Below are positions 1 to 5,439 of a stretch of 9,597 bases of DNA, in pieces. The translations under genes and the position numbers were made by a program. Numbering within the stretch: the first letter of the stretch is position 1; every line of letters starts with the position of its first letter. The notes under the pieces are model-generated. The model saw only the letters and a list, made by a program, of their open reading frames with translations, did no database searches and was not told where the DNA came from. The DNA is from Gammaproteobacteria bacterium. GTDB lineage: Bacteria > Pseudomonadota > Gammaproteobacteria > HK1. Location: NCBI GenBank assembly GCA_020444775.1, contig JAGRHX010000468.1, positions 1 to 9,597 of the forward strand, written 5' to 3'.

Positions 1-126
1 AGGCTCGATCGCGCTCAACAGCATCGGCCACGGTACCACTTGCTCCATCTCCTCCAGGAACCGCTCGCGCCGGGTCTTCCTGGACTTGCCGTCGTACTCA
101 AGCTCGGCAAAACTCTTTTGTTTCAT
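1..126 (-). CDS. IS5-family transposase, N-terminal part (cut by window edge)
   Basis: Reading leftward from an ATG at 126 gives 42 codons that run off the window. The product starts MKQKSFAELEYDGKSRKTRR and goes on with ERFLEEMEQVVPWPMLLSAIEP. This is the well-known opening of IS5-group DDE transposases: a basic patch, then an RExFLxxMxxxVPW motif and an IEP motif. In that family the N-terminal region precedes an RNase H-like DDE domain, which here would lie outside the window. The enzyme cuts and joins the ends of its own element. The gene points away from the adjacent block, so the element's 5' tip should lie between 126 and about 192. I am confident of the family from the N-terminus alone; whether the gene is intact cannot be seen. 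Confidence 0.85.
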   Translation of the reverse strand, partial: MKQKSFAELEYDGKSRKTRRERFLEEMEQVVPWPMLLSAIEP

Positions 127-192
127 CGGATGTTCGCAGTGGTGTCGATGCGCTATATGATCTCACACCTTGAGCGATTCGCGCAGGGGCTC
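1..192 (-). mobile_element. IS5-family insertion sequence, one end (partial)
   Basis: The transposase start at 126 lies 66 bp inside the point where the minus strand reads GAGCCCCTGCGCGAATCGC, beginning at 192. A leader of that length and a tip starting GAG-CC-CTGC are in line with what I recall of IS5-group elements, so I place the probable tip at 192. The opposite tip is outside the window, so the inverted repeat cannot be matched and the boundary is an inference. No target-site duplication can be checked. Confidence 0.4.
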
Positions 193-462
193 CCAAAGCA
201 CATTGTCATCCCGAGAGTTTGACTTTCCTTGACGAAATCGCAGCGTAAAACAATTGATAGCCTTTGCCTTGTCGCCAGTTCGAGGGATGCGATCTGGGCA
301 GGACCGCTTCAGGATTTGTTTGTACAGATACTGGGCAACTAGGTTCATGGCTTCGCTAGAAACTGTTGAGCGGTCATCCCCAGCGAAATGGGCTGGTGTT
401 CGGGTGAGCCGATGCAGGTAACTCGAGATTTCCTTGCGGTTGCTTCTCATGAACCAAGGCAC
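163..462 (-). CDS. Hypothetical protein, probably truncated by the IS5 insertion
   Basis: A GTG at 462 opens a 99-aa frame ending at 163. I do not recognise the product. Its makeup looks protein-like, with an amphipathic stretch (SEAMNLVAQYLYKQILKRS) and a basic segment after it. The same frame stays open upstream of the GTG back to a stop at 655-657, and the stretch just before the GTG (WKKYAEQCTLLRLDDS) also looks coding, yet it offers no ATG, GTG or TTG and the GTG has no clear ribosome binding site. The last ten codons (EPLRESLKV and the stop) fall inside the presumed IS5 tip, so the natural C-terminus is probably lost. Base composition is lower in GC than the neighbours. It may be a remnant lacking both ends, or a real small gene of the element's edge. 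Confidence 0.35.
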   Translation of the reverse strand: MPWFMRSNRKEISSYLHRLTRTPAHFAGDDRSTVSSEAMNLVAQYLYKQILKRSCPDRIPRTGDKAKAINCFTLRFRQGKSNSRDDNVLWEPLRESLKV

Positions 463-493
463 GCTGTCATCTAGCCGGAGAAGCGTGCATTGC

Positions 494-703
494 TCAGCGT
501 ATTTTTTCCAGCCCGCGCGATTGCTCTCTAAGCGCGCGGCCCAGCTCCCTAAGGGCGGGACGCAAACCCCCAGCGAATGCGTTCTGCGCGACGCGAGCCT
601 TTCCCTCAGCGGTTCGTGGCCCTGTTGACCGTTCCCACGGCTTCCAGCGCCGGATCAGCTTCGCCTGTCGTGCTCGCCGCTCTGGCGTCCAACCGTTCGC
701 CAT
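494..703 (-). CDS. Conserved small basic protein (GWTPERRARQ family), element-borne
   Basis: A 69-aa protein starts MANGWTPERRARQAKLIRRW and continues KPWERSTGPRTAEGKARVAQNAFAGG. From memory, the GWTPERRARQ and PWExSTGPxTxxGKxRxxxNA motifs recur in short uncharacterised proteins on proteobacterial integrative elements; no function is known to me. It is rich in Arg and Lys, with no signal peptide or membrane segment, so DNA or RNA binding is possible but unproven. The start is supported by TTGGAG at 711-716 on the coding strand, 7 nt before the ATG. It begins inside the end of the 211-aa gene, overlapping it by 98 bp in another frame, which suggests translational coupling. It is the last clear gene of the minus-strand set. 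Confidence 0.7.
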   Translation of the reverse strand: MANGWTPERRARQAKLIRRWKPWERSTGPRTAEGKARVAQNAFAGGLRPALRELGRALREQSRGLEKIR

Positions 704-1241
704 CGATTTGCTCCAATAGTTTGGTCTGCTCGTTTTCGATTTCCCGCGCGCGCGAGGGTGCGTTGTTTACCTGCTGATGGCCGTTGGCGATATTCGCCTG
801 GCCGACGAAAGCAACGGATCTCGGCTGCTTCATTGCGGCCAACGTCTCAAGGTTGGAGCGACACTGCGCTTGCGCTCTCAGCGCCAGCTTAAGGTAGGTC
901 TCGCAAGCGTTCAGGTGCTTTCCCATGTTCAGGCAAGCCCGCCGGGCGAGGTTATTGAAGATCGCATCGAGGGTGTGTGCCTGGGCCGCTAGCATCGCTT
1001 CTGCCCGGCCGAGTTCACCCTTGGACGCTGCACCAGTCTGCTCCTTCAGCGAAGCAATGAGACCAGCCAGGTCGAGCTCACCGTGTGCCTGACCGAATTC
1101 CCGGAGCGTGACGGCGGCCTGTACGGTCGGTTGTAGCACCGTCCGCGCAACTGCGATCGCCTCGTCTTCACCAGGCTTGACCGCGGCCACGATCTGGTCC
1201 TGATCAGAGGGATTTCGGGCTCGCTTCTTCTTTTCTGCCAT
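606..1241 (-). CDS. Hypothetical protein of integrative elements, 211 aa
   Basis: The start is taken at the ATG at 1241 (MAEKKKRARNPSDQ) because GAGAGTGAGG lies just upstream on the coding strand and because the frame further up runs through the repeat-rich non-coding gap. The protein has a basic N-terminus, a mostly helical middle (LDAIFNNLARRACLNMG, residues 91-107; ETYLKLALRAQAQCRSNLETLAAMK, 114-138), then VGQANIANGHQQVNN (146-160). The AQ-QCR-xLETLA and QANIANGxQQVNN motifs match a family of unknown function that I recall from proteobacterial prophages and islands. There is no signal peptide or membrane helix. The C-terminal 32 or so residues are encoded by DNA that also encodes the start of the 69-aa protein. 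Its position behind the primase-helicase and the putative origin hints at a role in maintenance of the element, but that is a guess. Confidence 0.7.
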   Translation of the reverse strand: MAEKKKRARNPSDQDQIVAAVKPGEDEAIAVARTVLQPTVQAAVTLREFGQAHGELDLAGLIASLKEQTGAASKGELGRAEAMLAAQAHTLDAIFNNLARRACLNMGKHLNACETYLKLALRAQAQCRSNLETLAAMKQPRSVAFVGQANIANGHQQVNNAPSRAREIENEQTKLLEQIDGERLDARAASTTGEADPALEAVGTVNRATNR

Positions 1242-1331
1242 CCAAGCCTCACTCTCACCTGTCGCAGCACATGCGAGAAACGATGGTTGGTAGCTGTCGG
1301 TGAGGCTACCTCCTTCTTGTTCAACCTCCCC

Positions 1332-1363
1332 CCTCCCCAACCCTAGGGTGTGGGTTGGGGAGG
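1332..1363. repeat. 12-bp perfect inverted repeat (hairpin), 8-nt loop
   Basis: CCTCCCCAACCC at 1332-1343 is the exact reverse complement of GGGTTGGGGAGG at 1352-1363, with TAGGGTGT between. It sits between the primase-helicase and the 211-aa gene. There is no T-run after the stem on either strand, so it is a poor intrinsic terminator. Runs of three or more G occur on both strands here (minus-strand G-run complementary to 1328-1333; plus-strand runs at 1346-1348, 1352-1354, 1357-1360, 1373-1376 and 1378-1380), so a G-quadruplex is also possible. Next to the phased repeats it could act as a single-strand initiation site for the primase. Confidence 0.75.
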
Positions 1364-1390
1364 TGAGGTATTGGGGCGGGTCCTCCCCAA

Positions 1391-1489
1391 AGTTCCCCAC
1401 CACTTCCTTAGGGGTTCCCCGGGAGTTCCCGCAAACTTCCCCAAGGTCATCGCAGATGCACTTCCCCTGGACTTCCCCGACGCTCCCCG
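1391..1489. repeat. Iteron-like array: eight copies of an ACTTCCCC-type motif in 11-bp phase
   Basis: Copies start at 1391 (AGTTCCCC), 1402 (ACTTCCTT), 1413 (GGTTCCCC), 1424 (AGTTCCCG), 1435 (ACTTCCCC), 1460 (ACTTCCCC), 1471 (ACTTCCCC) and 1482 (GCTCCCCG). Steps are exactly 11 bp within the first five and within the last three, with one 25-bp step between the groups. A further near copy, TCCTCCCC, starts at 1381. Eleven base pairs is close to one helical turn, so the motifs face one side of the DNA, as is usual for cooperative protein binding. The array begins just past the end of the primase-helicase gene, inside the 254-bp gap 1242-1495. An origin of replication is the leading reading; an operator is the alternative. 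Confidence 0.65.
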
Positions 1490-1495
1490 CGAGAT

Positions 1496-3403
1496 TCAGC
1501 CCTCGGTCCCGTTGAACGGATCGCCAGAACGCTGCAACCACTGTTGCCCAGCAACGGTGATGGCCGCTCCCCTTCGGCCACGTTCGGCCTCAATGAGCCC
1601 CCGATTCTTCAGGCGCGACACCGCCTTCTCCACGTCTTTGATCGTTCTCCTGAGTGATTCCGCCCGGAGCTTCTGTGACTGCGAAGGGTGGTCAGCGACG
1701 TGGATCAGGACGGCTCGGTCAATCTCTCGCTCGTCGGCACCTGTGAACTCCGGGACATGAATCATGGCCAGCGAGGTCAGTCCGTGTTGCTCACTGATCA
1801 CCACTTTTCGCCGCTCGAAGTACACCGCGGCGGGAAGCTCGGCGTCTTTCATCTTGGTGACCCGCATGACCACGATCCCGTGTTCCGACTCCTCCTCGAG
1901 GAGCTCGAGTTGGCAGCGCCAATCCAATCCGCGAAAGAAGCTTGATGCACCGCGCTCCCGAGATGTGTTGGTCCAACCCGGGTGGTGCTGTAGCTCGACC
2001 GTGAGGCCGGGCAGTGCTGCTCGAATCATCTCGATGCGCTGCAGTAGCACGGTCATATCCTTGGTCGAGTTTTCGTCGCCCGGACCCATGTTGCGATTCA
2101 GCGTGTCGATGGACAGATAGATAGGTAGCTCATCGAGCAACAGCATCGACTCAATCCACTTTTCGGTCTCGCCATCTTCAAGCAGCGATGCAGTTCCCAT
2201 GCTGCGATAGATCGGCGCTACCGAATCCCCGGCGTCGTTCGCAAGACGCCATGCCTTGTGGCGCCTGTCCAGCTGCCGGCGGCCTTCCGACGCGATTATC
2301 GCGACCGGTCCTTGCTTTACCGGTTTCCCTGCAAAGGGTCGACCGTGCGCGATGCATTCTGCCTTGGCGATGTTCAAAAAAGTCTTGCCTACGCCATCTG
2401 TGGCCACTGTCACGCCTATCGTATCTGACTCTTGCAGGTCCTGGATCAAGAAGTCGGCGGTCTCCATTGCATGGTCGCAAGTGATCGCTGCAAAGCCAAT
2501 CCGATGATGTTCTGACGCTCGTCGATCGCTATCCGGTGTAGAGAGCCTCCTCTTCGAATCCTGCCACTGCCAGCCGGCTGTCGTAGCCTGCCGAAACAGG
2601 GTGGCTGCGGTCACGGGGGGTCCGTGCGGGGCCTCGTCCGGGCTCCAGCTATCCCACTCGCGCTTCAGCTGCTGACTCGACTCGTAGCCCGGCTGGTGTC
2701 TGCACCAGCTTTCGAATGTGTCAAGGTCTCCTCCACCCGACCGGTAGGCCATGCCGATTCGCACCCATTCGTCGCGCGTGGTGCCATGTTTAATCGAGAA
2801 GAGGGCGCTGTTCAGTTTCTCCCGGGGCTCACGCCTGGAATCCTTAGTAGGATTGGTATCACCTGTCGCGGTCACAACGGGTTTGGGCGGCGACAGCAGC
2901 GCAAGTAGCCATGTAGGCAGCGGGGCAGGTTCAGATGAATTTGATGCTTCCCACTGGTAGCTCTGACCATCGGCGCGACGCGACGGCGGTACGATGATAT
3001 ATCCGCCGTCGCCCCGAACGTCGATTCCAGGCGTGACCTTGCCGTTGGGCATCTTCCCGGTCGTCGACCTAACCTGAAAGCCTGGCCATTGAAAGAGCAA
3101 GTGAGCACCCCCTGAAGGCGTCAGACTTTCCCGGGTGTCGATGTGCTGATTCCCGCGAAGTTGGTCCCACGTATCCCGACCGTCGACCTCATCCTTCACA
3201 TCTAGATCGATTGCGACCATGCCGGATGGCTCACCAGTTGGCACGCCGATCATTGCATTGGGCTGCTCAGTCCACCACGCACGGATCCGGTCTGCGTCAG
3301 TGGTAGCGTCCTTGAAGCCGCGATGGGTGAGCGGTCTTTTCTTGGCATCACACGGGAATACCGGCATGCCACGCGCGGCGAGATCCAGGGCAGCTTGCAA
3401 CAT
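1496..3403 (-). CDS. Bifunctional DNA primase/polymerase-helicase (Prim-Pol + PriCT + RepA-like AAA)
   Basis: This 635-aa protein should start and unwind replication of the element. Residues about 1-170 are a Prim-Pol domain of the archaeo-eukaryotic primase type: AIDLDVK gives the metal-binding D66 and D68, SGGAH gives H101, and GIDVRGDGGYIIVPPS (126-141) is the third conserved block. Residues about 195-275 resemble a PriCT-type primase C-terminal domain (DEWVRIGMAYRSGGGDLDTFESWC). Residues about 310-535 are a RecA-fold helicase of the hexameric RepA/AAA_25 type: Walker A ATDGVGKT (334-341), Walker B LPIYLSIDTLNR with D433, then GPGDENSTKDM, LQHHPGW and RERGASSFFRGLDW. The tail from about 560 looks like a winged helix. 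The start at 3403 is chosen because the Prim-Pol fold begins there; the open frame upstream to 3628 overlaps alpA. It lies 19 bp after the alpA stop, so the two are likely co-transcribed. Confidence 0.9.
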   Translation of the reverse strand: MLQAALDLAARGMPVFPCDAKKRPLTHRGFKDATTDADRIRAWWTEQPNAMIGVPTGEPSGMVAIDLDVKDEVDGRDTWDQLRGNQHIDTRESLTPSGGAHLLFQWPGFQVRSTTGKMPNGKVTPGIDVRGDGGYIIVPPSRRADGQSYQWEASNSSEPAPLPTWLLALLSPPKPVVTATGDTNPTKDSRREPREKLNSALFSIKHGTTRDEWVRIGMAYRSGGGDLDTFESWCRHQPGYESSQQLKREWDSWSPDEAPHGPPVTAATLFRQATTAGWQWQDSKRRLSTPDSDRRASEHHRIGFAAITCDHAMETADFLIQDLQESDTIGVTVATDGVGKTFLNIAKAECIAHGRPFAGKPVKQGPVAIIASEGRRQLDRRHKAWRLANDAGDSVAPIYRSMGTASLLEDGETEKWIESMLLLDELPIYLSIDTLNRNMGPGDENSTKDMTVLLQRIEMIRAALPGLTVELQHHPGWTNTSRERGASSFFRGLDWRCQLELLEEESEHGIVVMRVTKMKDAELPAAVYFERRKVVISEQHGLTSLAMIHVPEFTGADEREIDRAVLIHVADHPSQSQKLRAESLRRTIKDVEKAVSRLKNRGLIEAERGRRGAAITVAGQQWLQRSGDPFNGTEG

Positions 3404-3422
3404 GGGGTTCACCCCGCAAGCC

Positions 3423-3665
3423 TCAGCGGGGTGACCTTCGGTTCGCTTCGAGCTGAGCAACCAGCGCTCGAATTTCGTCGTCGCTCTTGCCGGCGATTCG
3501 AGCTGCATTGATGGCCGACACTTCATAGTCTGGCCAGCCCACGGCCCGTGCGCCGATGGGCACCGGCTTGGTGAAGAGCCCTCGCTGGATATCCTGGTAG
3601 TGCGCGCTGCGCGAGCGACCGCGTTCACGAAGTACCGACGGAAGCCCGAGGATTGCTGTAGCCAT
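3423..3665 (-). CDS. alpA: AlpA-family small transcriptional regulator / excisionase-like protein
   Basis: The 80-aa product runs MATAILGLPSVLRERGRSRS then AHYQDIQRGLFTKPVPIGARAVGWPDYEVSAINAARIAG. This is the MerR-like winged helix-turn-helix of AlpA proteins: a recognition helix with S-R-S-x-x-Y, a G-L-F wing with a K-P-V-P-I-G strand, then A-V-G-W and the E-V-x-A-I-x-A-x-R-I helix. In E. coli CP4-57, AlpA activates prophage excision, and related proteins act as element regulators or excisionases. The ATG at 3665 is chosen because AAGGA lies 9 nt upstream; ATG at 3671 is nearly as good, and the frame stays open to a GTG at 3737. Two 21-bp tandem repeats lie upstream at 3738-3779 and may be its operator. 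It is followed closely by the primase-helicase. Confidence 0.85.
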   Translation of the reverse strand: MATAILGLPSVLRERGRSRSAHYQDIQRGLFTKPVPIGARAVGWPDYEVSAINAARIAGKSDDEIRALVAQLEANRRSPR

Positions 3666-3737
3666 AGTCATGCGTCCTTGGACGTTGATGAACATGGCCA
3701 TGAATTCTTCTCGCACGCGCTCCTTTTTCGAATGCAC

Positions 3738-3779
3738 TATGCGTAGCAGCGGCTAGCCTATACGTAGCAGCGGCTAGGC
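3738..3779. repeat. Two tandem 21-bp repeats upstream of alpA (candidate operator)
   Basis: TATGCGTAGCAGCGGCTAGC plus a C (3738-3758) is followed at once by TATACGTAGCAGCGGCTAGG plus a C (3759-3779). The copies match at 19 of 21 positions and share the 15-bp core CGTAGCAGCGGCTAG at 3742-3756 and 3763-3777. The pair fills most of the gap between the 266-aa gene's stop (3782) and the start region of alpA. Each copy is two helical turns long. On the minus strand the copies contain TATAGG and CATAGT, weak -10-like hexamers, so a repressor or AlpA itself bound here could control alpA and the primase-helicase. Confidence 0.7.
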
Positions 3780-3781
3780 GT

Positions 3782-4582
3782 TTAGGGGGCCGGGTCTGGG
3801 GTGTTCCTGAGCGCTTTGCGCGCGGTCGAGTAGGCCATGTCGAGCGCTGCGCATTCCTCCTCGGCACAGCGGTCTCGTGACGTGTACTTCCCGCTTGCCC
3901 AGATCTCCCGGATCCGGGCCTGCTTCTCGCGGCTACCGCCCGGTTGGCTGTGTCTGGCTTCCGCCGCTCGTTGGGCTCGTGCTCTCAGCTTCTTTTCGAT
4001 GGTGATTCGCGAGTCAAGGTCGACGTCCGTGGCGGACGGTGGCGGCTCAGAAAACGGGTCAGGCCAGAGCTCAAGGACCTCTTCCGATTGGAACTTGAGC
4101 TGATGCCAACTGACGGCATTGAGACGTGATAGGTCTTTGGGTCCGGCGATGTCCGGGTCGAAGTAGAACTGCATCTCGGCCCACTGGAATCTCTCGACCT
4201 GCTGGAGTTCGCCGGCGTTATTCTTGACCCCGTACGCGGTCAAGGAACCCCGGCGTAGAGCCGACAGCACCGCATCTACCGTCACCTCCCACGTCGGCAA
4301 CACGTTGCAGCCGTACGCCGCCACGGATGTCTCGATGAAGATCGGGTTTCGGCAGTCGAATTTCTTCTCGAGCACATCGCGCCCACCGTCTGGCAGCCTG
4401 ATTTCCTCTTTGATCGTCACTATCGCGGCATCGTCTGAAACGCTCGTTACGAGCGAGCGGTCCCTTGTGTACACCCATGCGAGGACTTGGTGGACATTCC
4501 AGAATGGATCATCAAAGTAGCCCTTCGCCGGCGGGCAGCTATAGGCGTCATGCATCAACGTTCCGATTTGTTCGATTGCCAT
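3782..4582 (-). CDS. Hypothetical element protein with helix-turn-helix-like C-terminus, 266 aa
   Basis: I know no function for this protein. The N-terminal two thirds contain FDDPFWNVHQVLAWVYTRD (23-41), a charged stretch around IRLPDGGRD (61-69), and DAVLSALRRGSLTAYGVKNN (103-122), a motif seen in many element-borne hypotheticals. After a charged linker (190-216) comes REKQARIREIWASGKYTSRD then RCAEEECAALDMAYSTARKALRNTP (218-262). From memory this IWASGKYxSRDxCAEEECAALxMxxSTARKALRNTP block is strongly conserved at the end of proteobacterial phage and island proteins, and it has the spacing of a helix-turn-helix. There is no signal peptide or membrane helix. It is first in the minus-strand set, ahead of alpA, and ends 117 bp before the alpA ATG. 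A DNA-binding role is inferred from the tail only. Confidence 0.75.
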   Translation of the reverse strand: MAIEQIGTLMHDAYSCPPAKGYFDDPFWNVHQVLAWVYTRDRSLVTSVSDDAAIVTIKEEIRLPDGGRDVLEKKFDCRNPIFIETSVAAYGCNVLPTWEVTVDAVLSALRRGSLTAYGVKNNAGELQQVERFQWAEMQFYFDPDIAGPKDLSRLNAVSWHQLKFQSEEVLELWPDPFSEPPPSATDVDLDSRITIEKKLRARAQRAAEARHSQPGGSREKQARIREIWASGKYTSRDRCAEEECAALDMAYSTARKALRNTPDPAP

Positions 4583-4772
4583 GGTGATCGATTCTATCTC
4601 GGTGAGGTCCGGGGAAATGCATCTTAGTGCGCACAGTGCGCCTGGATGGGATGACCGGACGGAGGATGGCTGCGACCCATGGCGCTAATCGACCATCCCA
4701 GACCGTTCTTGTTCCCGGCTCTTTGCCCCAGGAGACTGCGCCGGGCCAGCAAAGTGACGGGAGCATGCACAG
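4583..4772. other. Intergenic region between the 266-aa gene and tnpA
   Basis: This 190-bp stretch separates divergent genes. It must hold the left tip of the IS66 element and any promoter for the leftward block, but I could not fix either. It contains the palindrome GTGCGCAC (4627-4634) inside two direct AGTGCGC copies (4626-4632 and 4635-4641). On the minus strand TAAGAT (complement of 4620-4625 region) matches four of six bases of a -10 box, with no convincing -35. No convincing gene is seen in it. Confidence 0.4.
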
Positions 4773-5065
4773 ATGTCCGAGCAGGTTCGAACGAGGATTC
4801 GGCGCAGCAAGGCTGATTGGTTGTCATTGTTTGAGGATCAGGCGAGCAGCGGTCTGAGCCAGCTGCAGTTCTGCCGGCAGCAAGGCATTTCGACCGCGGC
4901 GTTCTACACGCAAGGTCCCGTTACGGTCAGCCGTCCGGTGCAGCCCCGTCGGCACGGCTGGATGATCTCGTCGCCCTTACCCTGCCCACTGAGAGCGCAG
5001 ATGATGGCTGGGATATCGAACTGTCGCTCGGCGGCGATGTCGTGCTGCGCATCCGCCGCACATGA
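4773..5065 (+). pseudogene. tnpA: IS66 TnpA (Orf1), frameshifted
   Basis: The start MSEQVRTRIRRSKADWLSLF then EDQASSGLSQLQFCRQQGISTAAFY is the helix-turn-helix domain of IS66 TnpA, the accessory DNA-binding protein. GGGAG at 4759-4763 is a good ribosome binding site. After FYTQ the frame leaves the family; the matching sequence resumes one frame back as RSRYGQPSGAAPSARLDDLV and ends WDIELSLGGDVVLRIRRT, the usual IS66 TnpA tail, stopping at 5063-5065. One added A after 4913, making CAA AGG, would restore the whole reading frame, so a single-base deletion is the simplest lesion. The restored protein would be about 97 aa, a little short for the family. Without repair, the first frame runs on as nonsense to 5249. 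Confidence 0.8.
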
Positions 5066-5412
5066 TCTGGCCGCCGAATCGCTCGATGGTGGTCTGGCTT
5101 TATCGCCGTCCGACGGACATGCGCAAGTCCTTCAATGGCCTGAGCGCGCTGGCCAAGCAGGTGCTGGCGCAAGACCCCTTGAGCGGCGCGCTGTTCGTCC
5201 GTGTCAATTGGCGCAGAACCCAGATGCGCTGCCTGTACTTCGAAGGTGACGGCTACTGTATCTGGGCCAAGCGGCTGGAACGGGGCCAGTTCCGAATCAG
5301 TTTCGAGGGTGTCGACAAAACCCGCATCGATTTGAACACCTTGAAGCTCATCATCGACGGTATCGACCCGAACTCGGTGCGTCGATTCCGGCACTACCAA
5401 CATCCCCTTTAG
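5062..5412 (+). CDS. tnpB: IS66 TnpB (Orf2) accessory transposition protein
   Basis: The 116-aa product has the full TnpB pattern: VVWLYRRPTDMRKSFNGLSA (10-29), DPLSGALFVRVNWRRTQMRC (38-57), LYFEGDGYCIWAKRLERGQF (58-77). These match the family blocks DMRkxxdgL, PxsGxlFvFxxRRxxxxKxLywdxdGxxlwxKRLExGrF. Length is normal for the family (about 115 aa). Its ATG at 5062 overlaps the tnpA stop as ATGA, the usual coupling. TnpB is needed together with TnpA and TnpC in IS66 transposition, though its exact role is unclear. This is the only gene of the element that looks whole. Confidence 0.93.
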   Translation: MIWPPNRSMVVWLYRRPTDMRKSFNGLSALAKQVLAQDPLSGALFVRVNWRRTQMRCLYFEGDGYCIWAKRLERGQFRISFEGVDKTRIDLNTLKLIIDGIDPNSVRRFRHYQHPL

Positions 5413-5439
5413 GCGGCGCATCCGGTAGCGTAGCCGCTT

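Larger units (their letters stand above)
193..4582 (-). mobile_element. Core of an integrative element or satellite prophage (partial, no integrase seen)
   Basis: All genes from 4582 to 494 read leftward and combine an AlpA regulator, a Prim-Pol/RepA helicase, and small uncharacterised proteins whose motifs I recall on proteobacterial islands. That set fits a self-replicating integrative element. Elements of this type normally carry a tyrosine integrase near the alpA end. Here that side (4583 onward) is taken up by an IS66 remnant and a RIT element instead, and the other side ends at an IS5 tip. No capsid, tail, conjugation or relaxase gene is visible, and no attachment site could be identified. 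The ends given are those of the visible block, not true element borders. Confidence 0.6.

Noticed and set aside
1332..1363. Intrinsic terminator for the primase-helicase transcript
   Set aside because: The stem is strong but no T-run follows it on either strand.
1391..1489. CRISPR array
   Set aside because: The repeated unit is only 8 bp with 3-bp gaps; there are no 25-40 bp repeats with unique spacers and no cas genes.
1242..1541. Upstream extension of the 211-aa gene to a start at 1541
   Set aside because: The added residues are a translation of the phased repeats and hairpin (GEV-rich, frame-shifting units) and overlap the primase-helicase end; the ATG at 1241 has a better ribosome binding site.
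1300..1760. Plus-strand frames across the repeat region and the primase-helicase end
   Set aside because: They are rich in Pro and Ser from the C-rich repeats, have no family likeness and lie opposite a strongly supported gene.
3404..3628. Upstream extension of the primase-helicase frame to 3628, adding 75 residues
   Set aside because: The extra residues have no family likeness, overlap the convincing AlpA gene in another frame, and precede the natural Prim-Pol start MLQAALDLAARGMPVFPCDA.
4626..4641. Palindrome GTGCGCAC with AGTGCGC direct copies as the IS66 terminal repeat
   Set aside because: It does not resemble the IS66 tips I know, and the right tip needed for comparison is outside the window.
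5065..5249. Continuation of the tnpA first frame to 5249 as a 158-aa protein
   Set aside because: After FYTQ the sequence loses all IS66 likeness, while the true TnpA tail and tnpB lie in other frames of the same DNA; it is read-through after a frameshift.
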